Translations under genes and position numbers: made by a program
The notes under the pieces: generated by a model
Databases searched by the model: none
What the model saw: only the letters and a program-made list of their open reading frames with translations
What the model was told of the DNA's origin: nothing
In this document: positions 28,560 through 37,162 of the stretch, piece by piece
How positions within the stretch are numbered: position 1 is the first letter of the stretch
Layout of the letters: every line of letters begins with the position of its first letter
DNA from: Pelomonas sp. Root1217
GTDB lineage: Bacteria; Pseudomonadota; Gammaproteobacteria; Burkholderiales; Burkholderiaceae_C
Length of the DNA: 64,000 nt
Assembly: GCF_001425705.1 (NCBI RefSeq)
Contig: NZ_LMDC01000001.1
Coordinates: 1,286,486 to 1,350,485 of the forward strand
Direction: 5' to 3'

Positions 28560-30884
28560 TCAGGCTCCGCGTCTGCTTGTCTTGCGTGCGCCGGATAGCC
28601 AGTCGTGCAGCGTCGCGAACAGCTGCTCGGCGACGACCGGCTTGGCGACGTGGTCGTCCATGCCGGCATCCAGGCAGCGCTGGCGCTCGTCATCGAAGGC
28701 ATTGGCTGTCATGGCGAGGATGGGCAGTTCGGCGCCTTGAGGCAGGCGGCGGATGGCGCGCGTTGCGTCCAGGCCATCCATGATGGGCATCTGCACGTCC
28801 ATCAGCACCAGGGCGTAGTCACCGGCCTTGACCATGTCGACGGCCTGCTGCCCATCGGCGGCGACGTCCACCGCCAGGCCGGCACTGCCGATGAGAGCGA
28901 CGGCCACCTCCTGGTTGACGGGGTTGTCCTCGGCCAGCAGGAGACGGCGCGGCTGGGCTCGTGCCAGTTCGGCAAGCCGTTCGCGCGCCGAATGCGGCCG
29001 TGGCGCCGCTACCGGCACCACCGGCGTCTGGCTGCCGGCCTCCACAGGCAGCGTGAACCAGAAGGTACTGCCGCGGTTCAGGACGCTGTCGACGCCGACA
29101 TGGCCGCCCATCAGCTGGGCCAGGCGCCGGCAGATCGCCAGGCCCAGGCCGGTGCCGCCATAGCGCCGCGTCGTGGAACTGTCGGCCTGCTCGAAGTCGC
29201 GGAACAGCCGCGCCTGTGCGTCCGGGGCGATACCGATGCCGCTGTCCTGTACCTCGAAGCGCAATGCCAGCGCCGGGGCGGGCTGGGTCTCGTCGAGCCG
29301 CGCGGCCAGGCGCACGAAACCGCTGTCGGTGAACTTGACCGCATTGCCGGCGAAGTTCAGCAGCACCTCGGAGATGCGCTGCGGGTCGCCGATGAGCACG
29401 CGATTGCCCAGCTCCGGCGCAACGTCGGTCTCGACACGCAGCCGCTTGGCCGCGGCGGCCTGGGTCGTCATGTTGGCGATGTTGTCCAGCACCTCGCCGA
29501 CGGTGAATGCGCGCTGCTCCAGCCTCACCTTGCCCGCCTCGATCTTGGAGAAATCCAGCACGTTGTTGATGACGCTGAGCAGGTGCTCGGCCGCATTGGC
29601 GACCTTCTGCAGGCGCTGTTGCTGTTCGGGCTCGATGGTATCGCTCTGCGCCAGATAGGTCAGCCCGATGATGGCGTTCATCGGCGTGCGGATCTCGTGG
29701 CTCATGTTGGCAAGGAAGGCGCTCTTGGCCAGGCTGGCGGCCTGGGCGGCCTGGGTGGCCTCCGCCAGCTCGGCGGTGCGCGCCTCGACGAGTTCCTCGA
29801 GGTGATGGCGGTAGCGCTCCAGCTCCAGCGCGTCGCGGCGCTGGCGCGAGATGTCAGTCAGGAAGCCGTGCCACAACACGCTGCCGTCGGCTTCGCGCTG
29901 GGCGATGGCATTGCCGTAGATCCAGCGCTCGCTGCCGTCGACCTGCGGCGTGCGGAACTCCTGCTGCCAGGGGCTCAGGTTGCGCGCCGAGGCCAGCAGA
30001 CTCTCGCGCACGGCGGCGCGGTCGTCGGGGTGGATGCGCTCGAACCAGGGCGTCGCGCTGCGGCTCAGCTCGGCACTGCCGAGCAGGAAGTATTCGCGCA
30101 CCGCCTCGCTGACATAGGCGAACGAGAACTCGCCGTTGACGGCCAGGCGCAGCTGGTAGACGACGCCGGGCACCGTCTCGGCCATGCCGCGCAGGCGTTC
30201 GATGAGATTGCGCTGGGCATCGAACTGCTGCTGCAGCGCGTCGCGCATGTGCTCGAGGTGGCCGCCGAGCAGACCGATCTCGTCCTGGCGCGTGTGCTCG
30301 AGCTTGGCGTTGAAGCGGCCCTCGGCGAGGTCGTTGGCGAAGTCGCCGAGCTCGCGCAGCGGGCGGAACAAACGCGAGTTCAAGAGCCACAACACCAGGG
30401 CCAGCGAGGCCAGCAACTGGCCGCCGACGGTCGCGCCGTAGAGCCAGCGCTGGCGCAGCACGGCCGTCGTGCTGAGGTGGTCGTCGATCTCGATCTGGAT
30501 GTGGCCGATGCGTGTCGCGCCGCGCAGGATGTCGCGCTCGCCGGTCAGTGTCTGGCCCAGGCGGCGCTCGGGCAGGTGGTTCTCGATGAAGGGCAGGCCC
30601 TGGGAGGCGTCGCTGACGCTGACGCGCACGACCTCGGGGGACTTGACGATGGCCGAGACGACCTCGCGTGCGGCCACCGCGTCCAGGTTCCACAGCAGTT
30701 CGGGCAGGCTGCTGGCGAGCACGTCCAGCTTGGCGTCGAGGTCGCGCTGCAGCGCCTGCTCGGCGACCTTGGACTCGCGCAAGCCGATGAAGAGGCCGCC
30801 GACGATGAGGGCCGGCAGCAGCAGGCCGATGCTGGCGCCGAGAGCCAGCGCGGCAAAGAGCGAGGACGAAGGCTTGCGGCTCAA
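28560..30884 (-). CDS. Hybrid sensor histidine kinase with receiver domain
   Basis: A 774-residue inner-membrane kinase. TM1 at about residues 10-34 and TM2 at 148-170 bracket a ~110-residue periplasmic sensor. HAMP (175-228), PAS (235-350), HisKA with phosphorylated His396 in NMSHEIRTPMNA, and an ATPase domain (NFAGNAVKF, DSGIGI, GGTGLGL) follow. A C-terminal receiver (RRLLLAEDNPVNQEV) has its phospho-Asp in LMDVQMP near residue 698. No Hpt or output domain is present, so phosphate must pass to a separate protein. It lies downstream of the CHI-like and chemotaxis genes on the same strand. The signal is unknown. Confidence 0.95.
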   Translation of the reverse strand: MSRKPSSSLFAALALGASIGLLLPALIVGGLFIGLRESKVAEQALQRDLDAKLDVLASSLPELLWNLDAVAAREVVSAIVKSPEVVRVSVSDASQGLPFIENHLPERRLGQTLTGERDILRGATRIGHIQIEIDDHLSTTAVLRQRWLYGATVGGQLLASLALVLWLLNSRLFRPLRELGDFANDLAEGRFNAKLEHTRQDEIGLLGGHLEHMRDALQQQFDAQRNLIERLRGMAETVPGVVYQLRLAVNGEFSFAYVSEAVREYFLLGSAELSRSATPWFERIHPDDRAAVRESLLASARNLSPWQQEFRTPQVDGSERWIYGNAIAQREADGSVLWHGFLTDISRQRRDALELERYRHHLEELVEARTAELAEATQAAQAASLAKSAFLANMSHEIRTPMNAIIGLTYLAQSDTIEPEQQQRLQKVANAAEHLLSVINNVLDFSKIEAGKVRLEQRAFTVGEVLDNIANMTTQAAAAKRLRVETDVAPELGNRVLIGDPQRISEVLLNFAGNAVKFTDSGFVRLAARLDETQPAPALALRFEVQDSGIGIAPDAQARLFRDFEQADSSTTRRYGGTGLGLAICRRLAQLMGGHVGVDSVLNRGSTFWFTLPVEAGSQTPVVPVAAPRPHSARERLAELARAQPRRLLLAEDNPVNQEVAVALIGSAGLAVDVAADGQQAVDMVKAGDYALVLMDVQMPIMDGLDATRAIRRLPQGAELPILAMTANAFDDERQRCLDAGMDDHVAKPVVAEQLFATLHDWLSGARKTSRRGA

Positions 30885-30999
30885 GATGAACTCATGGGTG
30901 CACCCTTGGCGCGATGCGCTGGCCCGCCAAGCGGGAGCTGAGCGCCTTCAGGCGGCCGGGCGGCTCTCATGCTGCCATGAGATTGGCGAGTCCAAAGCA

Positions 31000-31034
31000 A
31001 AACGCGCCACGACGCGTGGCCACGTGGCGCGTTT
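31000..31034 (-). terminator. Hairpin after the CHI-like gene
   Basis: A 12-bp inverted repeat (AAACGCGCCACG / CGTGGCGCGTTT) with an 11-nt loop follows the stop of the gene at 31050-31637. On the minus strand it ends in TTTGCTTTGG, a modest T-rich tail, so it is a probable terminator or a partial one in front of the kinase gene. Confidence 0.6.
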
Positions 31035-31049
31035 CGTGGTGCACGAGCG

Positions 31050-31637
31050 TCAGCCCTTGCCCAGCAGGGCGGGCTTGAGCGAAGAGTCGACGGGCTTGTC
31101 GCCCAGCCAGATCTTCAGGATGGCATTGTAGAAATTGACGTCCTTCATCGGCTCGCCGATCGGCTTGCCGTTCAGAGCCATGACGGTGCCGGTGTCCGGA
31201 ATCCAGTCCACGGTGATGACGTCACCCTTCTTGCCCTGCGGGATGTTGACGAAGGCCTCGCCGAATTGGGCCAGCTGGTTGACGAACTTGGAGCGCTCGG
31301 CCTTGTCGGTGTTGGCCGTGATGCCGGCCATGAAGGCCTGGCCCAGGTCGTCACCGGTCACCTCGCGCAGCAGGCCGAGGCTGAAGCGGCGCGGGCCCTG
31401 GGTGTCCAGCACGCCGGCCGTCGTGTCCTTCTTCTCGGGCAGGTAAAGCACCAGGGCATAGACCTTGACCACGATGCGCACGCGCACACCGGCGCCGTTG
31501 ACCTTCAAGTCCTTGCCGGCGACCTTGACGGTGTCGTCGAACTTGAGGCCGCCCACTTCGATGGCCTGCGCTGCGCTGCCCAGACTCAGGGCGAGGCTCA
31601 AGCCGGCAATCCATCGGATGGCGTAGTTCGTCTTCAT
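31050..31637 (-). CDS. Chalcone-isomerase-like secreted protein
   Basis: A 195-residue protein with a signal peptide (MKTNYAIRWIAGLSLALSL, cleaved near AQA). The mature part fits the bacterial CHI-like family: IEVGGLKFDDTVKVAGKDLK, VRVRIVVKVYALVLYLPEK and FYNAILKIWLGDKPVDSSLK, the last being the conserved C-terminal signature. Bacterial members are probably periplasmic lipid- or fatty-acid-binding proteins; catalytic residues of plant chalcone isomerase are not evident. It lies 41 bp downstream of the chemotaxis receptor gene and 165 bp upstream of the hybrid kinase. Confidence 0.88.
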   Translation of the reverse strand: MKTNYAIRWIAGLSLALSLGSAAQAIEVGGLKFDDTVKVAGKDLKVNGAGVRVRIVVKVYALVLYLPEKKDTTAGVLDTQGPRRFSLGLLREVTGDDLGQAFMAGITANTDKAERSKFVNQLAQFGEAFVNIPQGKKGDVITVDWIPDTGTVMALNGKPIGEPMKDVNFYNAILKIWLGDKPVDSSLKPALLGKG

Positions 31638-31678
31638 GCAGTCTCCTGATCTTTTTGAGGATGGGGATGATCGCGCCT

Positions 31679-33235
31679 TCAGCGCGCCGCCTCGAGCTTG
31701 AAGAGGCTGACGACCTCCTCGAGGCCATGGGCCTGATCGCGCAGCGAGTCGGCGGCAGCGGCGGCTTCTTCCACCAGTGCGGCGTTCTGCTGCGTGCTCT
31801 TGTCCATGTCATGGATGGTATGCGTGACGCGCTCGATGCCGGAACTCTGCTCGGCGCTGGCATGGGTGATCTCGCCCATGATGTCGGTCATGCGTTGCAC
31901 GCTGGCCACCACGCCCTGCATGGTGTTGCCGGCCTGGGCGACGAGCTGGCTGCCCTGGGCCACCTTCTCGACCGAATCGCTGATGAGCCGCTTGATCTCC
32001 TTGGCTGCGTCGGCGCTGCGGCCGGCCAGCGAGCGCACCTCGCCGGCCACCACTGCGAAGCCGCGGCCCTGCTCACCGGCGCGCGCGGCCTCCACAGCGG
32101 CGTTCAGCGCCAGGATGTTGGTCTGAAAGGCGATGCCGTCGATGACGCTGATGATGTCGACGATCTTCTTGCTCGAGGCGTCGATGCTGCCCATGGTCGT
32201 CACGACCTTCGCCACCACGGCGCCGCCTTCGCCGGCGACCTGCGAGGCGGCCTTGGCCAGCTGATTGGCCTGTTGGGCGTTCTGCGCGTTCTGCTGCACC
32301 GCGTCGGTCAGCGTCTTCATGGCCGACAGCGTCTGCTCCAGCGACGCCGCTTGCGCCTCGGTGCGCACCGACAGGTCCATGTTGCCGCTGGCAATCTCGC
32401 TGGACGCCGAGGCGATGGACTCAGTGCCCTCGCGGACGCGGCCAACGATGCCCTTGAGGCTCTCGTTCATGTCGTGCAGGGCCTGCAGCAGCTCGCCGGT
32501 CTCGTCGCGGCTGCGCACCTCGATTTCGCTGGTCAGGTTGCCCGAGGCCACCTTGCGTGCCACAGCGACCGCGCCGCGCAGCGGGTTGACGATGCCACGC
32601 GTGATCAGCACACCGGTCAGCACGCTGGCGGCGATGGCGGCCACGGCCAGGCCGAGGAGCAGCAGGGCTGTCTTGTTGGCCACGCGGTTGGACTTCTCGC
32701 CGGCCGCATCCATGCCGGCGTTGCGAGCCTCGACCAGCTTCTCCAGCGCGGTCATGTACTTGATCTGGGCGGCGCGCACCGAGAACTGGAACTTCAGCGG
32801 CGCGCCTTCGGTATCGCCGGAAGCCACCGTTTTCACAAAGGAGGCCTGAGCCGGCAGGAACTTGGCACGCGCTTCCTTGACCGCCTTGAGCTGCTCCTGG
32901 CTGGCTTCGTCGGTCAGCAGCGGCTCCAGCTCCGCCATGGTCTTTTCATGCGCGGCCATCTGTGTGGCGACCGTGTCGAGTTCCTTCTTGATCTGCTCCT
33001 CGCCGCTCATGATCAACGTCGTCATCATGCTGCGCACAGCGTCGCCCAACTCACCCTTGGCCTTGTTGGCCAGGGCCACGGCCTTGTAGTCGGTGCTGAG
33101 CAACTGGCTGATCTCGCTGTTCAGCGTCTGGATGCCGAAGTAACCCAGCAACGTGATGGCGATCAGGCAGGCGGTGACGACGGTGAAGCCGGCAAAAAGG
33201 CGTTGTCCGATACGCATATGGGACAAGAAATTCAT
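31679..33235 (-). CDS. Methyl-accepting chemotaxis protein
   Basis: A 518-residue receptor starting at the ATG at 33235 ([20 protein letters not shown]); the frame is open further upstream without a better start. TM1 (about 12-33) and TM2 (about 190-212) flank a four-helix-bundle periplasmic sensor. A HAMP domain and a long signalling coiled coil follow, with the highly conserved tip [18 protein letters not shown] that binds CheA/CheW. No C-terminal pentapeptide tether for CheR is present. The ligand is unknown. It is the first gene of a possible minus-strand unit with the CHI-like gene and the hybrid kinase. Confidence 0.95.
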   Translation of the reverse strand: MNFLSHMRIGQRLFAGFTVVTACLIAITLLGYFGIQTLNSEISQLLSTDYKAVALANKAKGELGDAVRSMMTTLIMSGEEQIKKELDTVATQMAAHEKTMAELEPLLTDEASQEQLKAVKEARAKFLPAQASFVKTVASGDTEGAPLKFQFSVRAAQIKYMTALEKLVEARNAGMDAAGEKSNRVANKTALLLLGLAVAAIAASVLTGVLITRGIVNPLRGAVAVARKVASGNLTSEIEVRSRDETGELLQALHDMNESLKGIVGRVREGTESIASASSEIASGNMDLSVRTEAQAASLEQTLSAMKTLTDAVQQNAQNAQQANQLAKAASQVAGEGGAVVAKVVTTMGSIDASSKKIVDIISVIDGIAFQTNILALNAAVEAARAGEQGRGFAVVAGEVRSLAGRSADAAKEIKRLISDSVEKVAQGSQLVAQAGNTMQGVVASVQRMTDIMGEITHASAEQSSGIERVTHTIHDMDKSTQQNAALVEEAAAAADSLRDQAHGLEEVVSLFKLEAAR

Positions 33236-33595
33236 TGGGGGCCGCCTCGGTTTTGATATTTCGTGGGAGCCCCCGGTTTTAGTTCTTGGCTGAAGGGGCT
33301 GAAACAGCATGAAATTTCAGCAGAAATCACCGGGGTGAGTGCATTCTGAGCGGTCAGCCGGCGAGGCTTGCCGTGATTTGTGCGGCAAAACCCTGTCAGA
33401 CATAGCTCGGGAAGGTGGCCCTGAGCGTGCGATTCAACCGGGGGCAAACGCCACACCGAAACGCCCATTACTTCAAGCAGCACTTCTCAATATCTTGGCA
33501 AGTCCTTATTTATCAACAAGATTTTTTATCAGTGCTGTATAAATTAACAGCTATTGCTAAGTACTTGATTTCATTGAAAAAACTCGTGCCGAACC
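33236..33595. other. Non-coding region upstream of the dcw cluster
   Basis: A 360-bp gap between the divergent chemotaxis gene and mraZ. The part from about 33485 to 33590 is strikingly AT-rich for this genome (runs such as TTTTTTATC and TATAAATTAA), which suits an UP-element or a nucleoid-protein site in front of the dcw promoter. A TATAAA at 33538-33543 lacks a good -35. I see no gene in it. Confidence 0.5.
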
Positions 33596-33624
33596 TTGAC
33601 CGGCAGGGGTCTGACCCTTAAAGT
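33596..33624 (+). promoter_or_regulatory. Sigma70-like promoter of the dcw cluster (Pmra)
   Basis: TTGACC (-35, 33596-33601) lies exactly 17 bp from TAAAGT (-10, 33619-33624). Transcription should start near 33631, giving an mRNA leader of about 22 nt before the mraZ GTG. The -10 box touches the first MraZ-type repeat, so repressor binding would directly occlude RNA polymerase. Confidence 0.65.
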
Positions 33625-33658
33625 GGGAGGAAGTGTCGTTTCGTGGTGAAAAGTGTCG
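33624..33658 (+). promoter_or_regulatory. MraZ operator: four TG-repeats at 10-bp spacing
   Basis: TGGGA (33624), TGTCG (33634), TGGTG (33644) and TGTCG (33654) recur at exact 10-bp steps, each mostly preceded by AAG or TCG. MraZ of E. coli is known to bind direct TGGGN repeats separated by 5 nt upstream of its own gene. The fourth repeat contains the GTG start of mraZ. Confidence 0.7.
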
Positions 33659-34093
33659 GAAATCGTCTTTCAGGGTGCCTCCAACTTGGCCTTAGATGCC
33701 AAGGGCCGCCTGAGTGTGCCCAGCCGACACCGGGAGGTGCTGCAGTTGATCTGCCAGGGCCGCCTGACCGTCACCAAGCACCCGGATGGCTGCCTGATGC
33801 TGTTTCCGCGCCCGACCTGGGAGCTGTTCCGTGACAAGGTCGCCGCCCTGCCGATGTCGGCCTCAGGCTGGAAGCGTGTTTTCCTCGGTAACGCGATGGA
33901 TGTCGACATCGATTCGGCGTCGCGCGTGCTGGTCTCGCCCGAGCTGCGCAAGAGCGCCGGGCTGAAGAACGACGTGATGCTGCTGGGCATGGGCAGCCAC
34001 TTCGAGCTCTGGGATGCCGAAGCCCATGCCGCCCACGAGGCCGAGGTGATGGCCGGCCCGCTGCCCGACGCGCTCAAGGACTTCAGCTTCTGA
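33653..34093 (+). CDS. mraZ: Transcriptional regulator MraZ
   Basis: A 146-residue protein with two AbrB-like swapped-hairpin domains ([19 protein letters not shown] and [19 protein letters not shown]). MraZ is a ring-forming DNA-binding protein that represses the dcw promoter and is antagonised by RsmH. The start is a GTG ([11 protein letters not shown]) lying inside the fourth operator repeat; no canonical Shine-Dalgarno is close (GGAGGA is 22 nt upstream), and no ATG exists in the conserved N-terminal position. The stop overlaps the rsmH start (TGATG). Confidence 0.93.
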   Translation: MSEIVFQGASNLALDAKGRLSVPSRHREVLQLICQGRLTVTKHPDGCLMLFPRPTWELFRDKVAALPMSASGWKRVFLGNAMDVDIDSASRVLVSPELRKSAGLKNDVMLLGMGSHFELWDAEAHAAHEAEVMAGPLPDALKDFSF

Positions 34094-35061
34094 TGGGCGC
34101 CGAAATGAACGAGAGCGCCCAGTTCAGCCATACCACCGTGCTGCTGAACGAGGCGGTCGACGGCGTGCTCTCGCGCCCCGACGGCGTCTACGTGGACGGC
34201 ACTTTCGGCCGCGGCGGCCATTCGCGCGCGCTGCTGGCCCGGCTGGCCCCGGAAGGCCGCCTCATTGCCATCGACCGCGACCCCGAGGCGATTGCCGCCG
34301 CGGCCGCCATCACCGACCCGCGCTTCTCCATCGTCCACAGCGCGTTTGCCGACATGGCCGATCAACTGGCAGCACTGGGCGTTCATCAGGTGGATGGTGT
34401 GCTGCTGGACCTGGGTGTGTCCAGCCCGCAGATCGACAACCCTGAGCGAGGCTTCAGCTTTCGCTTCAACGGCCCCCTGGACATGCGCATGGACACGACG
34501 CGCGGCCAGAGCGCAGCGGACTTCCTGGCCCGCGCTGACGAACGCGACATTGCAAGAGTGATTCGAGACTATGGCGAAGAACGGTTTGCTTCACAGATTG
34601 CAAAGGCGGTTGTTGCTGGCCGGGAAGCCGGCACGCCGCTCACGCGCACCGACGAGCTGCGCGAACTCGTGGCTCGCGCGGTCAAGACCCGCGAGCCCGG
34701 CCAAGACCCGGCGACCCGCACCTTTCAAGCCCTTCGGATTCATGTCAATGGCGAGCTTGAGGAGCTTGAGCAGGGCCTGAACGCCGCGCTGCGCCTGCTG
34801 GCACCGGGTGGGCGCCTTTCCGTCATCAGCTTCCATTCGCTGGAGGACCGGCGCGTCAAGACCTTCATCGCCGAGCGCAGCAAGGCCGTGTTCGACCGCC
34901 GCGCGCCGTTCGCCGAAGCCGCGCCGCTGATCCTGAATGCGCTGGGCCGCATCAAGCCCAGCGAGGCCGAAGTCGCCGCCAACCCGCGCGCGCGCTCGGC
35001 CGTGTTGCGTGTTGCGGAGCGCACCGACGCGCCGCTGCCGCCGGTCACGTCCAGGCGCTGA
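34093..35061 (+). CDS. rsmH: 16S rRNA m4C1402 methyltransferase
   Basis: A 322-residue SAM-dependent methyltransferase (formerly MraW). [14 protein letters not shown] opens the fold, [14 protein letters not shown] is the SAM-binding loop, [19 protein letters not shown] the catalytic region and [14 protein letters not shown] the conserved C-terminal motif. It methylates N4 of C1402 in the ribosomal decoding centre. In E. coli it also opposes MraZ. Starts inside the mraZ stop codon; ftsL follows after 1 bp. Confidence 0.97.
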   Translation: MGAEMNESAQFSHTTVLLNEAVDGVLSRPDGVYVDGTFGRGGHSRALLARLAPEGRLIAIDRDPEAIAAAAAITDPRFSIVHSAFADMADQLAALGVHQVDGVLLDLGVSSPQIDNPERGFSFRFNGPLDMRMDTTRGQSAADFLARADERDIARVIRDYGEERFASQIAKAVVAGREAGTPLTRTDELRELVARAVKTREPGQDPATRTFQALRIHVNGELEELEQGLNAALRLLAPGGRLSVISFHSLEDRRVKTFIAERSKAVFDRRAPFAEAAPLILNALGRIKPSEAEVAANPRARSAVLRVAERTDAPLPPVTSRR

Positions 35062-35062
35062 C

Positions 35063-35326
35063 ATGGCCAAGCTCAACTTCATCCTCATCCTGGCCGTGCT
35101 GGCCAGCGGCGTCGTCCTCGTGCATAGCGCCTACGAGTCGCGCCGCCTGTTCGCCGAGCGCGACAAGGCCAAGGCCGAAGGCCAGCGCCTGGCTGCCGAT
35201 GCCGAACGCCTGGCCGCCGAGCGCCATGCGCAGGCGACCAACTTGCGCGTCGAGCAGGTCGCGCGCGAACGCCTGAGCATGCGCGTCATCAGCCCGGCCG
35301 TGGTCGCCTCGGGAGTAGGCCAATGA
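35063..35326 (+). CDS. ftsL: Cell division protein FtsL
   Basis: An 87-residue bitopic membrane protein: MAKLNFILILAVLASGVVLV provides the single transmembrane helix, and residues 28-70 form a heptad-like coiled coil (RRLFAERDKAKAEGQRL). The short C-terminal end VEQVARERLSMRVISP is typical. FtsL bridges FtsB and FtsQ and activates FtsWI at the septum. The position between rsmH and ftsI confirms the identity despite weak sequence conservation in the family. Confidence 0.93.
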   Translation: MAKLNFILILAVLASGVVLVHSAYESRRLFAERDKAKAEGQRLAADAERLAAERHAQATNLRVEQVARERLSMRVISPAVVASGVGQ

Positions 35327-35372
35327 GCGCCGCGCCGGGCCGCCCCAAGCAAGCTCGCCGAAGGGTGCACCA
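35327..35372 (+). repeat. Short GC-rich junction element before ftsI
   Basis: The 46 bp between ftsL and ftsI are GC-rich and end in CGAAGGGTGCACCA directly before the ATG. The same AAGGGTGCACC lies immediately before the start of the hybrid kinase at 30884 (minus strand). It may be a small dispersed element that supplies the ribosome binding site. Confidence 0.35.
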
Positions 35373-37160
35373 ATGACCAAGGCGCCCAAGTCCGGCGCCC
35401 GGGCCCTCGGTTCGGGCAAAGGCGTCAGCTATTCCACGAGCCCGCTGCTGGCCTCCAAGACGCCGCCGTGGCGCTCGCGCTTTCTGGTGGCCCTGGTCGG
35501 CCTGGCCTTCCTCGGCTTGCTGGCGCGCGCTGTCTACGTGCAGGTGCTGAACACCGACTTCTTCCAGAAACAGGGCGAGGCTCGCTACGCGCACACGTTG
35601 GAGCTGCCGGCCAGCCGCGGCCGCATCAATGACCGAACCGGCCAGGTGTTGGCCGCGAGCGTCGCCGTGCCGTCGATCTGGGCCATCCCCAAGGAAGTCG
35701 ACGCCGACGCTGACAAGCGCCGCGCTTTGGCCAAGGCCCTGGGCCTGTCCAACAAGGAACTGGACGCCAAACTCAATCCCGAGACCCGCTTCGTCTGGCT
35801 CAAGCGCCTGGCCGACGATGAGACCGCCGCACGCGTGAAGGCCATCGGCTTGAAGGGCGTGTTCCAGGACCGCGAGTACCGCCGCAAATATCCCGAGGGC
35901 GAGGCGGCGGCGCACGTTGTCGGCTTCACCAACGTCGAGGATCGCGGCCAGGAGGGCATCGAGCTGGCCTTCCAGAAGGAGTTGCAGGGGCGCGACGGCT
36001 CGCGTTCGGTCGTGCGCGACCGCCTGGGCCGCGTCGTCGAGGACATCGGCGACGTCGTGCCTGCCGCCAATGGCCATGACGTCGATCTGTCCGTCGACTC
36101 CAAGGTGCAGTTCTTCGCCTACCAGCGTATCCGCGACGCAGTGGCCGAGAACAAGGCCAAGGCCGGCTCCGTCGTCGTGCTGGACGCGCAGACCGGCGAG
36201 GTGCTGGCCCTGGCGAACTTCCCGAGCTATGACCCCGGCAACCGCCAGAATCTCTCGGGCGAACAGCTGCGCAACCGCGCGCTGACCGACGTCTTCGAGC
36301 CCGGCTCGACGATGAAGCCCTTCATTGCCGGCCTGTCGATGGAGACCGGCCGCACGACGCCAGACAGCCTCGTCGACACCGGCAACGGCAAATACGCCTT
36401 CCAGGGTGCCGTCATCAGCGATACCAAGCCGCATGGCGTGATCCCGGTGCGCGAGGTCATCAAGTTCTCCAGCAACATCGGCGCCACCAAGCTTGCGATG
36501 CAGATGCAGCCGCGCGAGATGCATGAGATGTTCACGGCCATCGGCCTGGGCCAGCGGCCGCAGATCAGCTTTCCCGGCGCGGTGACCGGCAAGCTGCGGC
36601 CGTACAAGACCTGGCGGCCCATCGAGCAGGCGACGATGAGCTATGGCTACGGCCTGTCGGCGTCGCTGTTCCAGCTGGCGCGGGCCTACACGGTGTTCGC
36701 GCGCGACGGCGAGATCGTCCCGGTCAGCATGCTGCGTCAGCCGCACGACCATCCGGTCGCCGGCATCCGCGTGTTCTCGCCCAAGGTCACCCAGGACCTG
36801 CGCCTGATGCTGCAGGCCGCCGCCGGCCCGGGCGGCACGGCGCCCGAGGCCCAGGTGCCGGGCTACAGCATCGGCGGCAAGAGTGGCACGGCCCACAAGC
36901 AGGAGGGCCGCGGCTACGCCAGCCACAAATATCGCTCCTGGTTCGTTGGCATCGCCCCCATCAGCAAGCCTCGCATCGTCGTCGCTGTCATGGTCGACGA
37001 GCCGACCGCTGGCGTTTACTACGGCGGCAAGGTCGCCGGCCCGGTGTTCAGTCAGGTCACCGCCCAGACGCTTCGCTTACTGGGCGTGCCGCCCGACCTG
37101 GACGTGAAGAGCCAGATCGTTGCCAACCAGAAGGCTGTGGCCACGGAAGAAAGCTTCTGA
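35373..37160 (+). CDS. ftsI: Septal peptidoglycan transpeptidase FtsI (PBP3)
   Basis: A 595-residue class B penicillin-binding protein. A cytoplasmic tail and one TM helix (about 32-52, FLVALVGLAFLGLLARAVYV) lead to a pedestal domain (ELPASRGRINDRTGQVLA) and the transpeptidase domain. The active-site motifs are intact: STMK (EPGSTMKPF), SSN (KFSSNIGA) and KSGT (GGKSGTAHK). It cross-links septal murein with FtsW in the divisome. It begins 46 bp after ftsL; murE follows after 2 bp. Confidence 0.97.
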   Translation: MTKAPKSGARALGSGKGVSYSTSPLLASKTPPWRSRFLVALVGLAFLGLLARAVYVQVLNTDFFQKQGEARYAHTLELPASRGRINDRTGQVLAASVAVPSIWAIPKEVDADADKRRALAKALGLSNKELDAKLNPETRFVWLKRLADDETAARVKAIGLKGVFQDREYRRKYPEGEAAAHVVGFTNVEDRGQEGIELAFQKELQGRDGSRSVVRDRLGRVVEDIGDVVPAANGHDVDLSVDSKVQFFAYQRIRDAVAENKAKAGSVVVLDAQTGEVLALANFPSYDPGNRQNLSGEQLRNRALTDVFEPGSTMKPFIAGLSMETGRTTPDSLVDTGNGKYAFQGAVISDTKPHGVIPVREVIKFSSNIGATKLAMQMQPREMHEMFTAIGLGQRPQISFPGAVTGKLRPYKTWRPIEQATMSYGYGLSASLFQLARAYTVFARDGEIVPVSMLRQPHDHPVAGIRVFSPKVTQDLRLMLQAAAGPGGTAPEAQVPGYSIGGKSGTAHKQEGRGYASHKYRSWFVGIAPISKPRIVVAVMVDEPTAGVYYGGKVAGPVFSQVTAQTLRLLGVPPDLDVKSQIVANQKAVATEESF

Positions 37161-37162
37161 AC

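Noticed and set aside
28605..30941. A 778-codon plus-strand frame opposite the hybrid kinase
   Set aside because: The opposite strand has a full set of kinase motifs; the plus frame has Ala/Gln/Gly/Leu-rich composition without motifs.
33538..33543. TATAAA as a -10 box for mraZ
   Set aside because: No good -35 lies 16-18 bp upstream; the TTGACC/TAAAGT pair nearer to mraZ is better and fits the operator.
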